Of a stretch of DNA of 64,000 nucleotides, positions 27,858-36,500 are shown one piece after another. The stretch is taken from the NCBI RefSeq assembly GCF_900168125.1, contig NZ_FUZF01000001.1:248001-312000 (forward strand), in the 5' to 3' direction. Within the stretch, counting starts at the first letter, position 1; each line of letters starts with the position of its first letter. Position numbers and translations under genes: made by a program. This stretch comes from Sphingobacterium nematocida. GTDB lineage: Bacteria; Bacteroidota; Bacteroidia; Sphingobacteriales; Sphingobacteriaceae. The notes beneath the pieces are model-generated. The model worked only from the letters and a program-made list of their open reading frames with translations, made no database searches and was not told the DNA's origin.

Positions 27858-29036
27858 TTACGAAAGTTTTTTTGCTTTAACAATCAATTTGCGTCCATCG
27901 ATCTCAAATGAACAGGTGCTCACCGACTCCAACATAGCCAACACGCCCTTTAAACTGCTGTTTCTATCCATACTACCGCTGTAGACTCCTTGTGGTAAAT
28001 CTCCCACAACGACAACCTGTAAATCATACCAAAGACCTATATCTTGAAGGATCTGCTTTAAATGCTCATCTTTAAAGTAGAAATAACCGTTTTTCCAAGC
28101 TGTAGCGCTTTCCAGGTCTGCAGCGACAACCTTAAGAGAGTTGTTCGCTTTATTCAACAGTACCTTATTGCCGGGCATGAGCTTTCGACGGTCGCCTTTA
28201 TACATGGCTTCTATCACCCCCGTCACTAGCGTCGTAGAGATCAGATTTTCACTTTGTGCCTTGATATTAAAAGAGGTACCTAGCACTTTGATCGACAAAT
28301 CATCTACCTGTACCGTAAATGGTTTAGTGGCATCTTTACGAACATCAAAAAATGCTTCGCCCTCGACCTTCACCATACGGCTATCTGCAGCAAATCTGTC
28401 GGGAAAATATAACTTGGAGTTCGCATTCAGCCATACTTTGGTGCCGTCGGGCAATGTCATTGCGTAAGTTCCTCCCTTGGGCACCTCTAGCATATTCCAC
28501 TGCGTACTTGACCCTGCGCCAGATTGACCACGATAATCCAACTGACCGTTACGCGCTTGCAGCGACATGCCGTAGATATCTTTATCCATATCGGCTACGT
28601 CATTCAGATCGATCGTCTTTCCATTCGAAAGATGCAGCCTAGCCTGGCTCGATCCCGGAGCTACATCATTGACCACAGCGCTGCCCATGGCCTGCCGATC
28701 CGTTGCCGGCCGCTCCAATTGCGGTAACCAGAATAGTCCGCTAAACCCAATAAACAAAATGATCGCTGCCGCAGCCATCCAAACCCAGCTCCGTTTCTTT
28801 TTAGTTGGACGTATAATCTGCTTTCTTAGGCTTAGATCTACCCGTCCCAATATCTGCGCGATCTCATCAGTAGGCGAAGATATCGGATCGGTCAACTCCT
28901 TCTCCACCAACAATCGCAATTCATCCAGGGATTCGGGATTGCCAAAATGAGCCAAGAGTCGATCAATTTCTGATTCTGTACATCTATTCTCCATGAAATT
29001 GTTAAACAATTCCGTTAGATCTTTATTACTTTTCAA
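27858..29036 (-). CDS. FecR-type anti-sigma factor
   Basis: A 392-residue regulator with an N-terminal cytoplasmic helical part (1-85), a transmembrane helix at about 87-106 (VWMAAAAIILFIGFSGLFWL), the FecR domain (about 180-280, with VEGEAFFDVRKDATKPFTVQ) and a C-terminal DUF4974-type domain. The frame opens with TTG at 29034-29036; the first ATG is at 28992-28994 (MENRCTESEI). I keep the TTG because the preceding residues (LTELFNNF) match the usual FecR N-terminal helix. It lies between the sigma and susC genes with 201 and 178 bases on either side. Confidence 0.92.
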   Translation of the reverse strand: MKSNKDLTELFNNFMENRCTESEIDRLLAHFGNPESLDELRLLVEKELTDPISSPTDEIAQILGRVDLSLRKQIIRPTKKKRSWVWMAAAAIILFIGFSGLFWLPQLERPATDRQAMGSAVVNDVAPGSSQARLHLSNGKTIDLNDVADMDKDIYGMSLQARNGQLDYRGQSGAGSSTQWNMLEVPKGGTYAMTLPDGTKVWLNANSKLYFPDRFAADSRMVKVEGEAFFDVRKDATKPFTVQVDDLSIKVLGTSFNIKAQSENLISTTLVTGVIEAMYKGDRRKLMPGNKVLLNKANNSLKVVAADLESATAWKNGYFYFKDEHLKQILQDIGLWYDLQVVVVGDLPQGVYSGSMDRNSSLKGVLAMLESVSTCSFEIDGRKLIVKAKKLS

Positions 29037-29237
29037 GTCGTTTGTTTTAATACATTACGCTCAACTCTTAAAAAGTCATTACAACAAAATGAAAAAACTT
29101 TTTTTTTCCTTTAAATCACCAACAGACATCAACCGATCCGATGTCATCGGCAGAGCTCTTGAATACCAATGAAAAAAGAAGGCATCATGAAAAAAGTTCT
29201 TGATGGCCATTGATAACAAACACTTTCAGAAAAAAAA

Positions 29238-29831
29238 TTAAATACCCCAGAGAATTAATAGTAGGTAAGGTAAGTTTACGGGATCTTTAAAGAACACCTG
29301 TAATTTTTTATGGGCTCTATTGAGGTGTACACTGACTGTGTTGGGCGAGATCTGAAGTATATTGGACACTTCCTGGTAGCTTCTTCCTTCGACCTTACAT
29401 AATTGATATACCTGCCTACATTGGGGAGAAAGGATGTTCAAGGCTTTATCCAATAATTCTTTGCTTTCCTTGCGCTCTAAGATACGATCGACATGCTGGT
29501 AACTCCATTCGGCATAATGCTGTAGATAGCTACGATAGGCATTGGATCTGGAAGATTTTCTATAGAAGTCGATTACTTTATTGGATGCTATCCGGTGAAG
29601 AAAACCTCCGAAGGAAAGATGAGGATCCACCTCCGCCCTATTCTCCCATACCTTCACGAAGACATCCTGCAGTACATCCTCGACAGCCTGAGGACATTTC
29701 AGTAACTTGAATAGATTCGTCGCCAATTGGAGCTTGTGCATATTATATAGATATTCAAAGGCTTCCACATCCCCAGACTGCAGCCTTTTGATCCATACTT
29801 CCTGTGCCAAGCTATCGACTATTATCTCCAT
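29238..29831 (-). CDS. ECF RNA polymerase sigma factor
   Basis: A 197-residue ECF sigma factor. Region 2 is at about 20-85 (VEDVLQDVFVKVWENRAEVD) and region 4 at about 125-180 (RSYQEVSNILQISPNTVSVH). It heads the FecR-SusC-SusD-phospholipase C locus and should be held inactive by the FecR protein until the receptor is loaded. A perfect match to the Bacteroidota -7 element lies 25 bases upstream of its ATG. The hydrophobic C-terminal end (LPYLLLILWGI) is typical of this sigma subgroup. Confidence 0.94.
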   Translation of the reverse strand: MEIIVDSLAQEVWIKRLQSGDVEAFEYLYNMHKLQLATNLFKLLKCPQAVEDVLQDVFVKVWENRAEVDPHLSFGGFLHRIASNKVIDFYRKSSRSNAYRSYLQHYAEWSYQHVDRILERKESKELLDKALNILSPQCRQVYQLCKVEGRSYQEVSNILQISPNTVSVHLNRAHKKLQVFFKDPVNLPYLLLILWGI

Positions 29832-29855
29832 GATTCAAGCAACAAAACTATAGAA

Positions 29856-29882
29856 CAAATGTAAAATCTATACTAATGCAAT
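29856..29882 (-). promoter_or_regulatory. candidate housekeeping promoter of the sigma gene
   Basis: On the minus strand TACATTTG (29856-29863) matches the Bacteroidota -7 consensus TAnnTTTG exactly. A TTG lies 15 bases further upstream, somewhat closer than the usual -33 spacing. The start codon would be about 25 bases downstream of the -7 element. Confidence 0.4.
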
Positions 29883-30064
29883 ATTAATTTTAGATCACCA
29901 AGGTGTTAAATAGTATTTATATTGGTTATGCACTTTATGCTATAAAGGTAATAAGTCCCTTTATAAAAACAAACTATTACGTGCTTTTAAGAGAAATAGA
30001 CTGCAGCAGAGAAGATGGAGAGGAGTTCCGAAAAATGGAGGAGACTTTAGGTACAGAATAAAAT

Positions 30065-30116
30065 GTATCGGAATAATTCAAAAACAGGTCTGAGGATTAA
30101 TGCCTCAGACCTGTTT
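30065..30116. terminator. terminator, copy B of the dispersed hairpin repeat
   Basis: A 14-bp perfect stem (AAACAGGTCTGAGG and its complement) encloses a 7-base loop at 30082-30116. On the minus strand it is followed by a T-run and lies 12 bases past the last TlpA gene stop. The flank GTATCGGAATAATTC matches the flank at 20219. One base pair differs between the copies in both arms at once, keeping the stem. Confidence 0.85.
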
Positions 30117-30128
30117 GCGTCTTAAAAA

Positions 30129-31052
30129 TTAATAATCTACCAATAACTCTTTCAACTTCGCCTCCAGAGCGTCACCATGCAGATCGGTAGCTACTATAAT
30201 TCCCTTGCTATCGACTATAAAATTCCGAGGAATGGCAGTAATATTATACGTTTTGACTATTGGGCTTTCAAAACCTTTCAAATCACTTAAATTTGTCCAT
30301 TGGTAGCCATCGGCTTTGATGGCATTCTTCCACTTGTTTGCCTCCGTATCGAGCGAAACTCCAATTACCTGAAATCCTTTCGACTTATACCTGTCGTAAA
30401 GCGGGATCAGTTCACGGCCCTGTATGCGGCAAGGTGCACACCAGCTGGCCCAGAAATCAATGAATGTGTATTTACTGTTGGAGACGATATCGTTGGATGA
30501 CAGCAGCGTACCTGCGGTATCTTCCATTTGAAAATCTTCATAACGCAAAGACGCCGACCCCCGCTTCAAATCGCCCGTTGCGACAGAATTGTTATCTATT
30601 AGGACCTCATCACCATTGACCGTCAGACTAAAGCGTTTGATCGATGGAGGTAAGCACATTCGGTCGTTGCAAGCCTGCGATTTAATTTTTATCGACAATA
30701 CAAATGGAGCATCCGATTTTAAGCGCACCACCTGAGCAAATGTCACACCCTTTGCGTAATACGGGACACGCTTTTCCGCATTGGTCGCCTCTCCTTTTTC
30801 CGACGTGGCCCCGATAAATTCTAATCCATCTGCTTCCGTAAATGTAATCTCCGTAGGCATGCCCAAGCCACCCCCAGACGACTGCTGCGGATAAATATGG
30901 TAAGGCTCCTTTATCGTAGCATTCATATTAATGCGATAAGTTAGATCAGCGATCTTCTCACTGTTTATTTCCCAGGACACGGGGTTATTACCTTGGGCAA
31001 ACCCTGAGAAGGCCAGGATATTCAGCCATACGAACCATGCAATTTTCAACAT
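30129..31052 (-). CDS. periplasmic thioredoxin with DsbD-N-like domain, TlpA family
   Basis: A 307-residue exported thiol-redox protein. A signal peptide (about 1-20) precedes a beta domain (about 25-155) similar to the N-terminal domain of DsbD/disulfide-bond corrector proteins, with a Cys pair at 128 and 133 (ACNDRMC). A thioredoxin domain follows (about 170-305) with active site WCAPC (Cys205, Cys208) and cis-proline in AIPRNF. It is the last gene of the SusCD-TlpA operon; the preceding gene, once its frameshift is allowed for, ends 22 bases upstream. The N-terminal domain suggests electron transfer to or from DsbD-type partners. Confidence 0.9.
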   Translation of the reverse strand: MLKIAWFVWLNILAFSGFAQGNNPVSWEINSEKIADLTYRINMNATIKEPYHIYPQQSSGGGLGMPTEITFTEADGLEFIGATSEKGEATNAEKRVPYYAKGVTFAQVVRLKSDAPFVLSIKIKSQACNDRMCLPPSIKRFSLTVNGDEVLIDNNSVATGDLKRGSASLRYEDFQMEDTAGTLLSSNDIVSNSKYTFIDFWASWCAPCRIQGRELIPLYDRYKSKGFQVIGVSLDTEANKWKNAIKADGYQWTNLSDLKGFESPIVKTYNITAIPRNFIVDSKGIIVATDLHGDALEAKLKELLVDY

Positions 31053-31074
31053 ACCATACTATTCTAAAGATCCA

Positions 31075-32492
31075 TTATTCGCCTTTGCGCGCCATCTCTA
31101 CCATCTGTACCAATTCTTCGGCTGCAGCCTCGGCCGTACCGTGAAAACCCTCTACCTTAAAACGCGGATATTCCCTTGCGGATCGATCACAAATTTGGCA
31201 GGGATTCCAGTTACTCCAAAAGCAGTTACCGCAGGCGGTACTTTCGTGACCGGATCCTTCACGTCCATATACAAGTCGAAATTATAATTACGCTTGCTCA
31301 GGAAATTTTTGGCATCCGTAAGAGGATCTGCTACATTTTCCCAGGTATGAATAAAGAGAAATTCGACGGTCTGATCATCTGCAAATCGGTCTACGGCCAA
31401 CTGCATTGCCGGGAAAGAGGCAACACATGGCCCACACCAGGTCGCCCAAAAGTCCAGAACAATAGTCTTACCTTTAAAATCAGTCAACGAAACTCCCTTT
31501 CCATTTACATCGGTCACCCTGAAATCCGGGGCCTGTTCCTTGACAAGCAACTTGGCTACCTCCCCTTTAATTTTATCCACAAAAACCTGTCTCAGTTCAG
31601 CGATATAAGCATCGGCATCCTTTCCCGGATTTAAACTGCTATACCCTTTTTTGACCAGCTCAATATACTCTTTATCATACTTACCGCCCTTGATTGCGTC
31701 CGAGAGAACAGGCAACGATTCTTTGTATTGTCCTTTTAGACCAGACAGGAAAGCGTAATTTTCGATCAATGTTAAATCGTCGCGCCCCTCCATCGCATCA
31801 TAAGCCTCTCGAGTGTAGGGATACGCTTCTTCATATCTACCTGCTTTAAACAATAATTTGGCATAGGCAGTGATGAACTCTCTGTATGCCGATCTTGGAT
31901 CAATTTTCAGTGCAGCACTAGGTTGTGTCTGCCCCTTCAATTGAAGCACTTTGGGCAATTCTTTTGTAGCTAGCGATAAAGCCATTTCGCTATCCAAGGG
32001 ATCTATCAATTCTAACATCAGCGATAGGCCGTATACTTGATATACCGGATCCTGCATTAGATTGATATACTGCATAGCCTTTTCAACATCTGGAACTTCG
32101 GCGTAGTTAAGTGCTGCCAAATTCTTCTCCAGATCAAGATTAATGTCAGGATAGTCCTTCATCATTTTCTGTACCAAAGCCTCGACATCCGTGGGCTCCG
32201 ACAAGGGAAGAAATAGCTGCATTCTGGACATTTGAGCAGGAAAGCTTTCGGGGTATTTGTTACGTAATTTTTCTCCTATCTGCTCTTTATTAGCTTTATC
32301 TTTTTCGTAGTACTGAATCAATACCTGTAAGTCATCAGCCGAACCATTTTCGAGTTCCTTAATCTTTTTAACCCGTATGGATTTGTCCTTTTCATTTTTC
32401 AAAGCCTCCAACTTCTGATTTCCAAGTTCGTTTTCTTGCGCGTAGCCACTCCACGATAGGAGCAGCAGTAAAACCCAAACTATATTTTTCAT
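31075..32492 (-). CDS. TlpA-family thioredoxin with helical N-terminal region; C-terminal frameshift
   Basis: Exported protein whose thioredoxin domain (WCGPC, cis-Pro in GIPAKF) follows a long helical, TPR-like region. The start is set at the ATG 32490-32492 (MKNIVWVLLLLL signal peptide); an upstream ATG at 32537 would overlap the previous gene. The intact frame stops at 31152 directly after GNIRVLR. The next frame continues with FKVEGFHGTAEAAAEELVQM and ends at TAA 31075-31077. This matches the ending of the paralogue at 46334-47830, so one base is missing (or two extra) near 31159-31163, at GTTTTAAG. It may be a true mutation or a sequencing error. Confidence 0.85.
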
Positions 32493-32508
32493 ATGCAAAT
32501 AATTATTT

Positions 32509-33810
32509 CTATTCTCCCATAGCAGCAGATACTGCACGGGCTTTAGTGATTTCGACCATCGCTTTCAATTTGTAATACTCCCTATCGGTGGAGCCGGCAT
32601 AACCAGCGGCGTAAAAACGAATATTTCCCGAAGGATCGAAAATAATTTTCGTAGGTGTGCCCTGCACATTGTACGCTAGGTTCTCTTCATCCCGGAGTAC
32701 ATCCAATGTAATCCCCTTTTGCGCCACATAAGCTTTGACGGTACGGTCTGTCTCGAAGAGATTGATAACAAAAAGCTGAAGGTCGGCTTTATTGTAATCG
32801 GCCACCACACGTTCAAAGCCTGTAAATGCAGCTACGCAAGGCGTACATAATGTCGTCCAGAAATCAACAACCAAGATCTTTCCGGTATGATCTGCCAAGC
32901 GAACGGGCTCGCCTTTCAGGTTTTCTAAGGTAATTTCCTGAACCGGTTTCTTTCCTTCGAACAAGGTCATCATTTCGGTCGGATCATCCGGACTAGGCAA
33001 CTCTCCTTTCATTTTCTGTTGAGGCGAAGCGATATATAGCTTTTCGACCTCTTGATAATAGTGCTGGTAAGCTTCTTTTTGTAAGGCGATAAGATAGGTT
33101 TCAAAGCCCTGATCCGAACCTTTAGTCTTCTTATAAGCTTCTTTGAAAGTATCCAACATATATGGATTAGAATCCGCATCTTTAAAGGCTTTAGTCAATA
33201 ATTCAAATGCGTCTTTATCTTTTCCCTCAGCCAGAAGAACCATCGCGTAGCGATTTATATAGTTTGACTTACTATCTTTAAAATATGGAATATCCCGCAT
33301 CGCCACATCTGCCTCCGAAGATAATTTACCCATCATCTCCTTAGCACGGGCCACATTCCCTAATTTTGCATTTGCTGCCGCATTCAGTTCTTTCATTACC
33401 GGTGCCCTACCTAGTAGATCATCGAGCGTCCCTTTTTCAATCTCTTCAAGCAACTCTTTGGATATGGTTTCTACAGATTTATAATCTTTACCTTCATCGA
33501 ATAGCTTTTCCAAAGCATTAACCAAATAAAGGTATTGTCGTCCAGAAAACTCCGGGTTGGTGGATTTATAATACCGGTATCGTTCTACATTACCTTTATT
33601 CAACCAAGCAAATGTAAGCTCGCCCCTGAAATCATTTGTTACGGAAGTGCTATGTTGCTCGGGGCTCAGCTCTTTGAGCATCGCCTTATATTTTGCCTCC
33701 TGATCTTCTACTTTCTCGATCAGCATAAAATCATTAAAGCTATATTTAGCCCCCTGCTGCTGTGCCAACACATTGGTCGATAGCAACAATAGGAATAGTA
33801 TCTTTTTCAT
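32509..33810 (-). CDS. TlpA-family thioredoxin with variant CTPC active site
   Basis: A 433-residue exported protein. A signal peptide (MKKILFLLLLSTNVLAQQ) precedes a long helical region (about 25-285) without recognised motifs, and a thioredoxin domain at about 290-420. Its active site reads TLCTPC instead of the usual WCxPC, so the conserved Trp is lost and Thr sits between the cysteines; cis-proline is in GTPTKI. Such changes alter redox potential in known thioredoxins. It is the second TlpA gene after susD, 65 bases downstream of the first, and its stop lies 16 bases before the next TlpA start. Confidence 0.88.
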   Translation of the reverse strand: MKKILFLLLLSTNVLAQQQGAKYSFNDFMLIEKVEDQEAKYKAMLKELSPEQHSTSVTNDFRGELTFAWLNKGNVERYRYYKSTNPEFSGRQYLYLVNALEKLFDEGKDYKSVETISKELLEEIEKGTLDDLLGRAPVMKELNAAANAKLGNVARAKEMMGKLSSEADVAMRDIPYFKDSKSNYINRYAMVLLAEGKDKDAFELLTKAFKDADSNPYMLDTFKEAYKKTKGSDQGFETYLIALQKEAYQHYYQEVEKLYIASPQQKMKGELPSPDDPTEMMTLFEGKKPVQEITLENLKGEPVRLADHTGKILVVDFWTTLCTPCVAAFTGFERVVADYNKADLQLFVINLFETDRTVKAYVAQKGITLDVLRDEENLAYNVQGTPTKIIFDPSGNIRFYAAGYAGSTDREYYKLKAMVEITKARAVSAAMGE

Positions 33811-33875
33811 TGTTATTAAAATAAGGTTCTGTTATTTGTCTAATATTTTTATTCAGTTATGCAGTACCACCGTAA

Positions 33876-34958
33876 TTAATTCGCCAGCAACTGTTCCAAC
33901 TTATCGTGCAATGCTTTCTCTCGGAGGTCCTTTCCTACTATAAATCCATTGGGATCGACCAGTACATTGGCCGGAATACTGGATATATCGTACATGATGC
34001 TCACCTCGCTTTTATTTGCTTTGAAATCGCATACCTGTGTCCAAGGCAGTTTATCCTCCTCGATGGCCTTTAACCAAAGGTCCTTCTTGGTATCGAGGGA
34101 TACTGCGAGAACCGTAAAGTTTTTGTCTTTATATTTTTCGTAAGCAGCCACGAGATTCGGGTTTTCGGCGCGGCAAGGTCCGCACCAGCTGGCCCAAAAA
34201 TCGACCAGTACATAACCGCCGCGGTAAGATGCCAGCGACACCGGATTTCCGTCGACATCATTCAGCGTAAATTCAGGCGCCAAAACCGTACCTGACACCG
34301 CTATCTTTGCCTGCTCCAGCTTACCTATCCAACCTAAAACTTTTTCCGATTGCTGCATTCTTTTACTCAAGCTATTATACATAGGCTCCACCAGCTCAGG
34401 ATTGATGGAACTCTGGGTAAACAGGTCCATCAAATCTACACTCACATAACTATCTGGATGCGTGCTAACAAACTCGGAAATTGTCTCTGCGAAAAACTCC
34501 ATCCCCCCCATTTTATCCGATTGCTCTTTCATTTTGCGTGAAGTCAGCTTATCATATGCACGCCAGGATTGCTGTTCCTTACCACCACCAGCATAAGACG
34601 CCTTGCCTGCTGTATCAAAGGTCACCTTGATATTGCCATCGAGGTAAAATAGCCCCACATTCTTCATATTGTCTGCTTCACTGTCGCGTCTTCTCCCCGC
34701 GCCTTCTGGACGAGGCTCTATCAAATTCAGTTCTGCGAGCTGTGGTCTTGCTATCGCACCCTTGAATTCAAACTTACCCGATTTGACTGTAGCGGTATCT
34801 GCACGGTACTCACCTCCTTTGTCATCCGGTGGATAAGAAAGCACAGCCATGACTGCTTTACTCGTATTAGACACCTTCCCTTTAATGTTGTATTTGGTTT
34901 GCGCATGCAGTGTTATTGAAAGAAAAACTGCACCAATCAAAAATATAGATTTCATCAT
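33876..34958 (-). CDS. TlpA-family thioredoxin with DUF4369-type N-terminal domain
   Basis: A 360-residue exported protein. After a signal peptide (about 1-20) comes a beta-sandwich of the DUF4369 type (about 22-125), a helical linker, and a thioredoxin domain (about 225-358) with WCGPC at Cys259 and Cys262 and cis-proline in SIPANV. It probably resides in the periplasm or on a membrane surface as a disulfide reductase. It is the first thioredoxin after susD (67 bases). Its sister in the other locus, at 45007-46167, has the same domain order. Confidence 0.91.
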   Translation of the reverse strand: MMKSIFLIGAVFLSITLHAQTKYNIKGKVSNTSKAVMAVLSYPPDDKGGEYRADTATVKSGKFEFKGAIARPQLAELNLIEPRPEGAGRRRDSEADNMKNVGLFYLDGNIKVTFDTAGKASYAGGGKEQQSWRAYDKLTSRKMKEQSDKMGGMEFFAETISEFVSTHPDSYVSVDLMDLFTQSSINPELVEPMYNSLSKRMQQSEKVLGWIGKLEQAKIAVSGTVLAPEFTLNDVDGNPVSLASYRGGYVLVDFWASWCGPCRAENPNLVAAYEKYKDKNFTVLAVSLDTKKDLWLKAIEEDKLPWTQVCDFKANKSEVSIMYDISSIPANVLVDPNGFIVGKDLREKALHDKLEQLLAN

Positions 34959-35025
34959 GCTCTTAATTTATAAAATGACTATCTGCTAACAGACATAGCG
35001 CCTACAGCAGATAGTCAGGTTGTTT

Positions 35026-36480
35026 TTACTGATTCTCTACAAGCCCATCATTCTCGGACAGCATACGCTCTCCAAATTTCAAAGCAAATCTCTCGGGCCT
35101 CAGTGTGTACGTATGTACCACGTTGCCCTCTTCATTGTAAATATTGTGCTTGTAAGTCAGCGTATGCTTAAAGATTGGGTCTACCGACAATCTCCTCATA
35201 TCTAACCATCTTAAGCCTGTCAAAGGAAACTCGCGGATACGTTCATCTAGAATAAATTTGACCAGCGCATTTTGATCCGAAGCGATGTTAGCAGGTACTT
35301 CTATATCGTCTGACATACGCTTGGCGCGTAGGTATTCCACATCACTAGCTGCGCCATTGAGGTCGCCCGCACGTGCTTTAAGCTCTGCACGCATCAGGTA
35401 TAGATCTGGCACCGAAGGGCCCGCATTAGAACTAAATCCAGGGTAACGACGCATTCCCTTCGGAAAAATATAACTTCCAAACAATTCGGTATCCGAATAA
35501 AGTGCAAGGCGCTTATCCGACTCATTATACAGCGCTGCTGTCTCTGGAGATATCACAACCGCATTGGCAGATGCATAATGAAACGTATTGACCACGACAT
35601 TGTAAAGTATCTCGGTATTATTTGCGTCCAACGGCTTGTTGGAAGGTCCAAAGCCAAAGTCCATATCTGCCCCCCATTCACCACCTGGTGCTAACACATC
35701 GTTGTAATCGTACAGGGCAAGGGCGATATTAGCTTTGTCCAATTCGGCAAATACGTTATCAATGTGTTTACGCGCGTCCTCAAACTGCCCCATATACAAA
35801 TAGACACGTCCTAAGAAAAATTCGGCAGCCGCTTTGGAGAACTTACGGCGATGCTTTACTGGCCCCAGATCAGGAATCGCTTCCGTTAGATCTCTTATGA
35901 CAAAGTCATAGCTCTCTTGAATCGTCACGCGTTCAAATTTACGCTGCGTAACATCGGCCGCTGTGATCAAAGGTATACCCAATAGCTGTGATGCAGTAGC
36001 AGGGTCATAAGGCAAGGAAAAATCGTTAAGAAACATGAGGTTACAGAGTGCTCGTCCCACTCTAGCCTGCGCAAGAATATTGCTTTTCTGCTCTTCGGTG
36101 CCCCCCTGAGATTCCATTACTTCGTTGATCACTTTGTTAAACAGGTATAACCTGTTGACATAAGATCCCGCATCGGTAATCTCAACCGGCAACTCGTCGG
36201 GTTGGTATACTCGGTCTTCGTGCCGAAATAGGCGTTGCAATCGACGGCCAACACCGTCAAAGAACTTTTCTTGCAAACCTACCTCATCGCCTTGGTAAGC
36301 AGAGGCCATAAATGCGATCATAATGTCAGAGGCATTTAAGATCTGGTCATAGTCCATTGTATTTTTTGCAATAAGATATCCCTTTGGCTCGATTTCCAAA
36401 AAGCTCTTCTTACAGGAATTAAGACCAACAAAAAATACGCTTGCGAATACGACTAGAAGGTATTTAGTTATAGTTTTCAT
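35026..36480 (-). CDS. SusD/RagB-like outer-membrane lipoprotein
   Basis: A 484-residue lipoprotein with lipobox GLNSC (Cys23). Helical TPR-type segments such as AAAEFFLGRVYLYMGQFEDA and the C-terminal ELKARAGDLNGAASDVEYLR block are those of the SusD/RagB family. It should cap the SusC barrel encoded 20 bases upstream. No glycan enzyme is encoded in the operon; instead four thioredoxins follow. That argues for a peptide, thiol or chelate ligand rather than a polysaccharide, but this is inference. Confidence 0.93.
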   Translation of the reverse strand: MKTITKYLLVVFASVFFVGLNSCKKSFLEIEPKGYLIAKNTMDYDQILNASDIMIAFMASAYQGDEVGLQEKFFDGVGRRLQRLFRHEDRVYQPDELPVEITDAGSYVNRLYLFNKVINEVMESQGGTEEQKSNILAQARVGRALCNLMFLNDFSLPYDPATASQLLGIPLITAADVTQRKFERVTIQESYDFVIRDLTEAIPDLGPVKHRRKFSKAAAEFFLGRVYLYMGQFEDARKHIDNVFAELDKANIALALYDYNDVLAPGGEWGADMDFGFGPSNKPLDANNTEILYNVVVNTFHYASANAVVISPETAALYNESDKRLALYSDTELFGSYIFPKGMRRYPGFSSNAGPSVPDLYLMRAELKARAGDLNGAASDVEYLRAKRMSDDIEVPANIASDQNALVKFILDERIREFPLTGLRWLDMRRLSVDPIFKHTLTYKHNIYNEEGNVVHTYTLRPERFALKFGERMLSENDGLVENQ

Positions 36481-36500
36481 AATCTGATAATATGTCTAAA

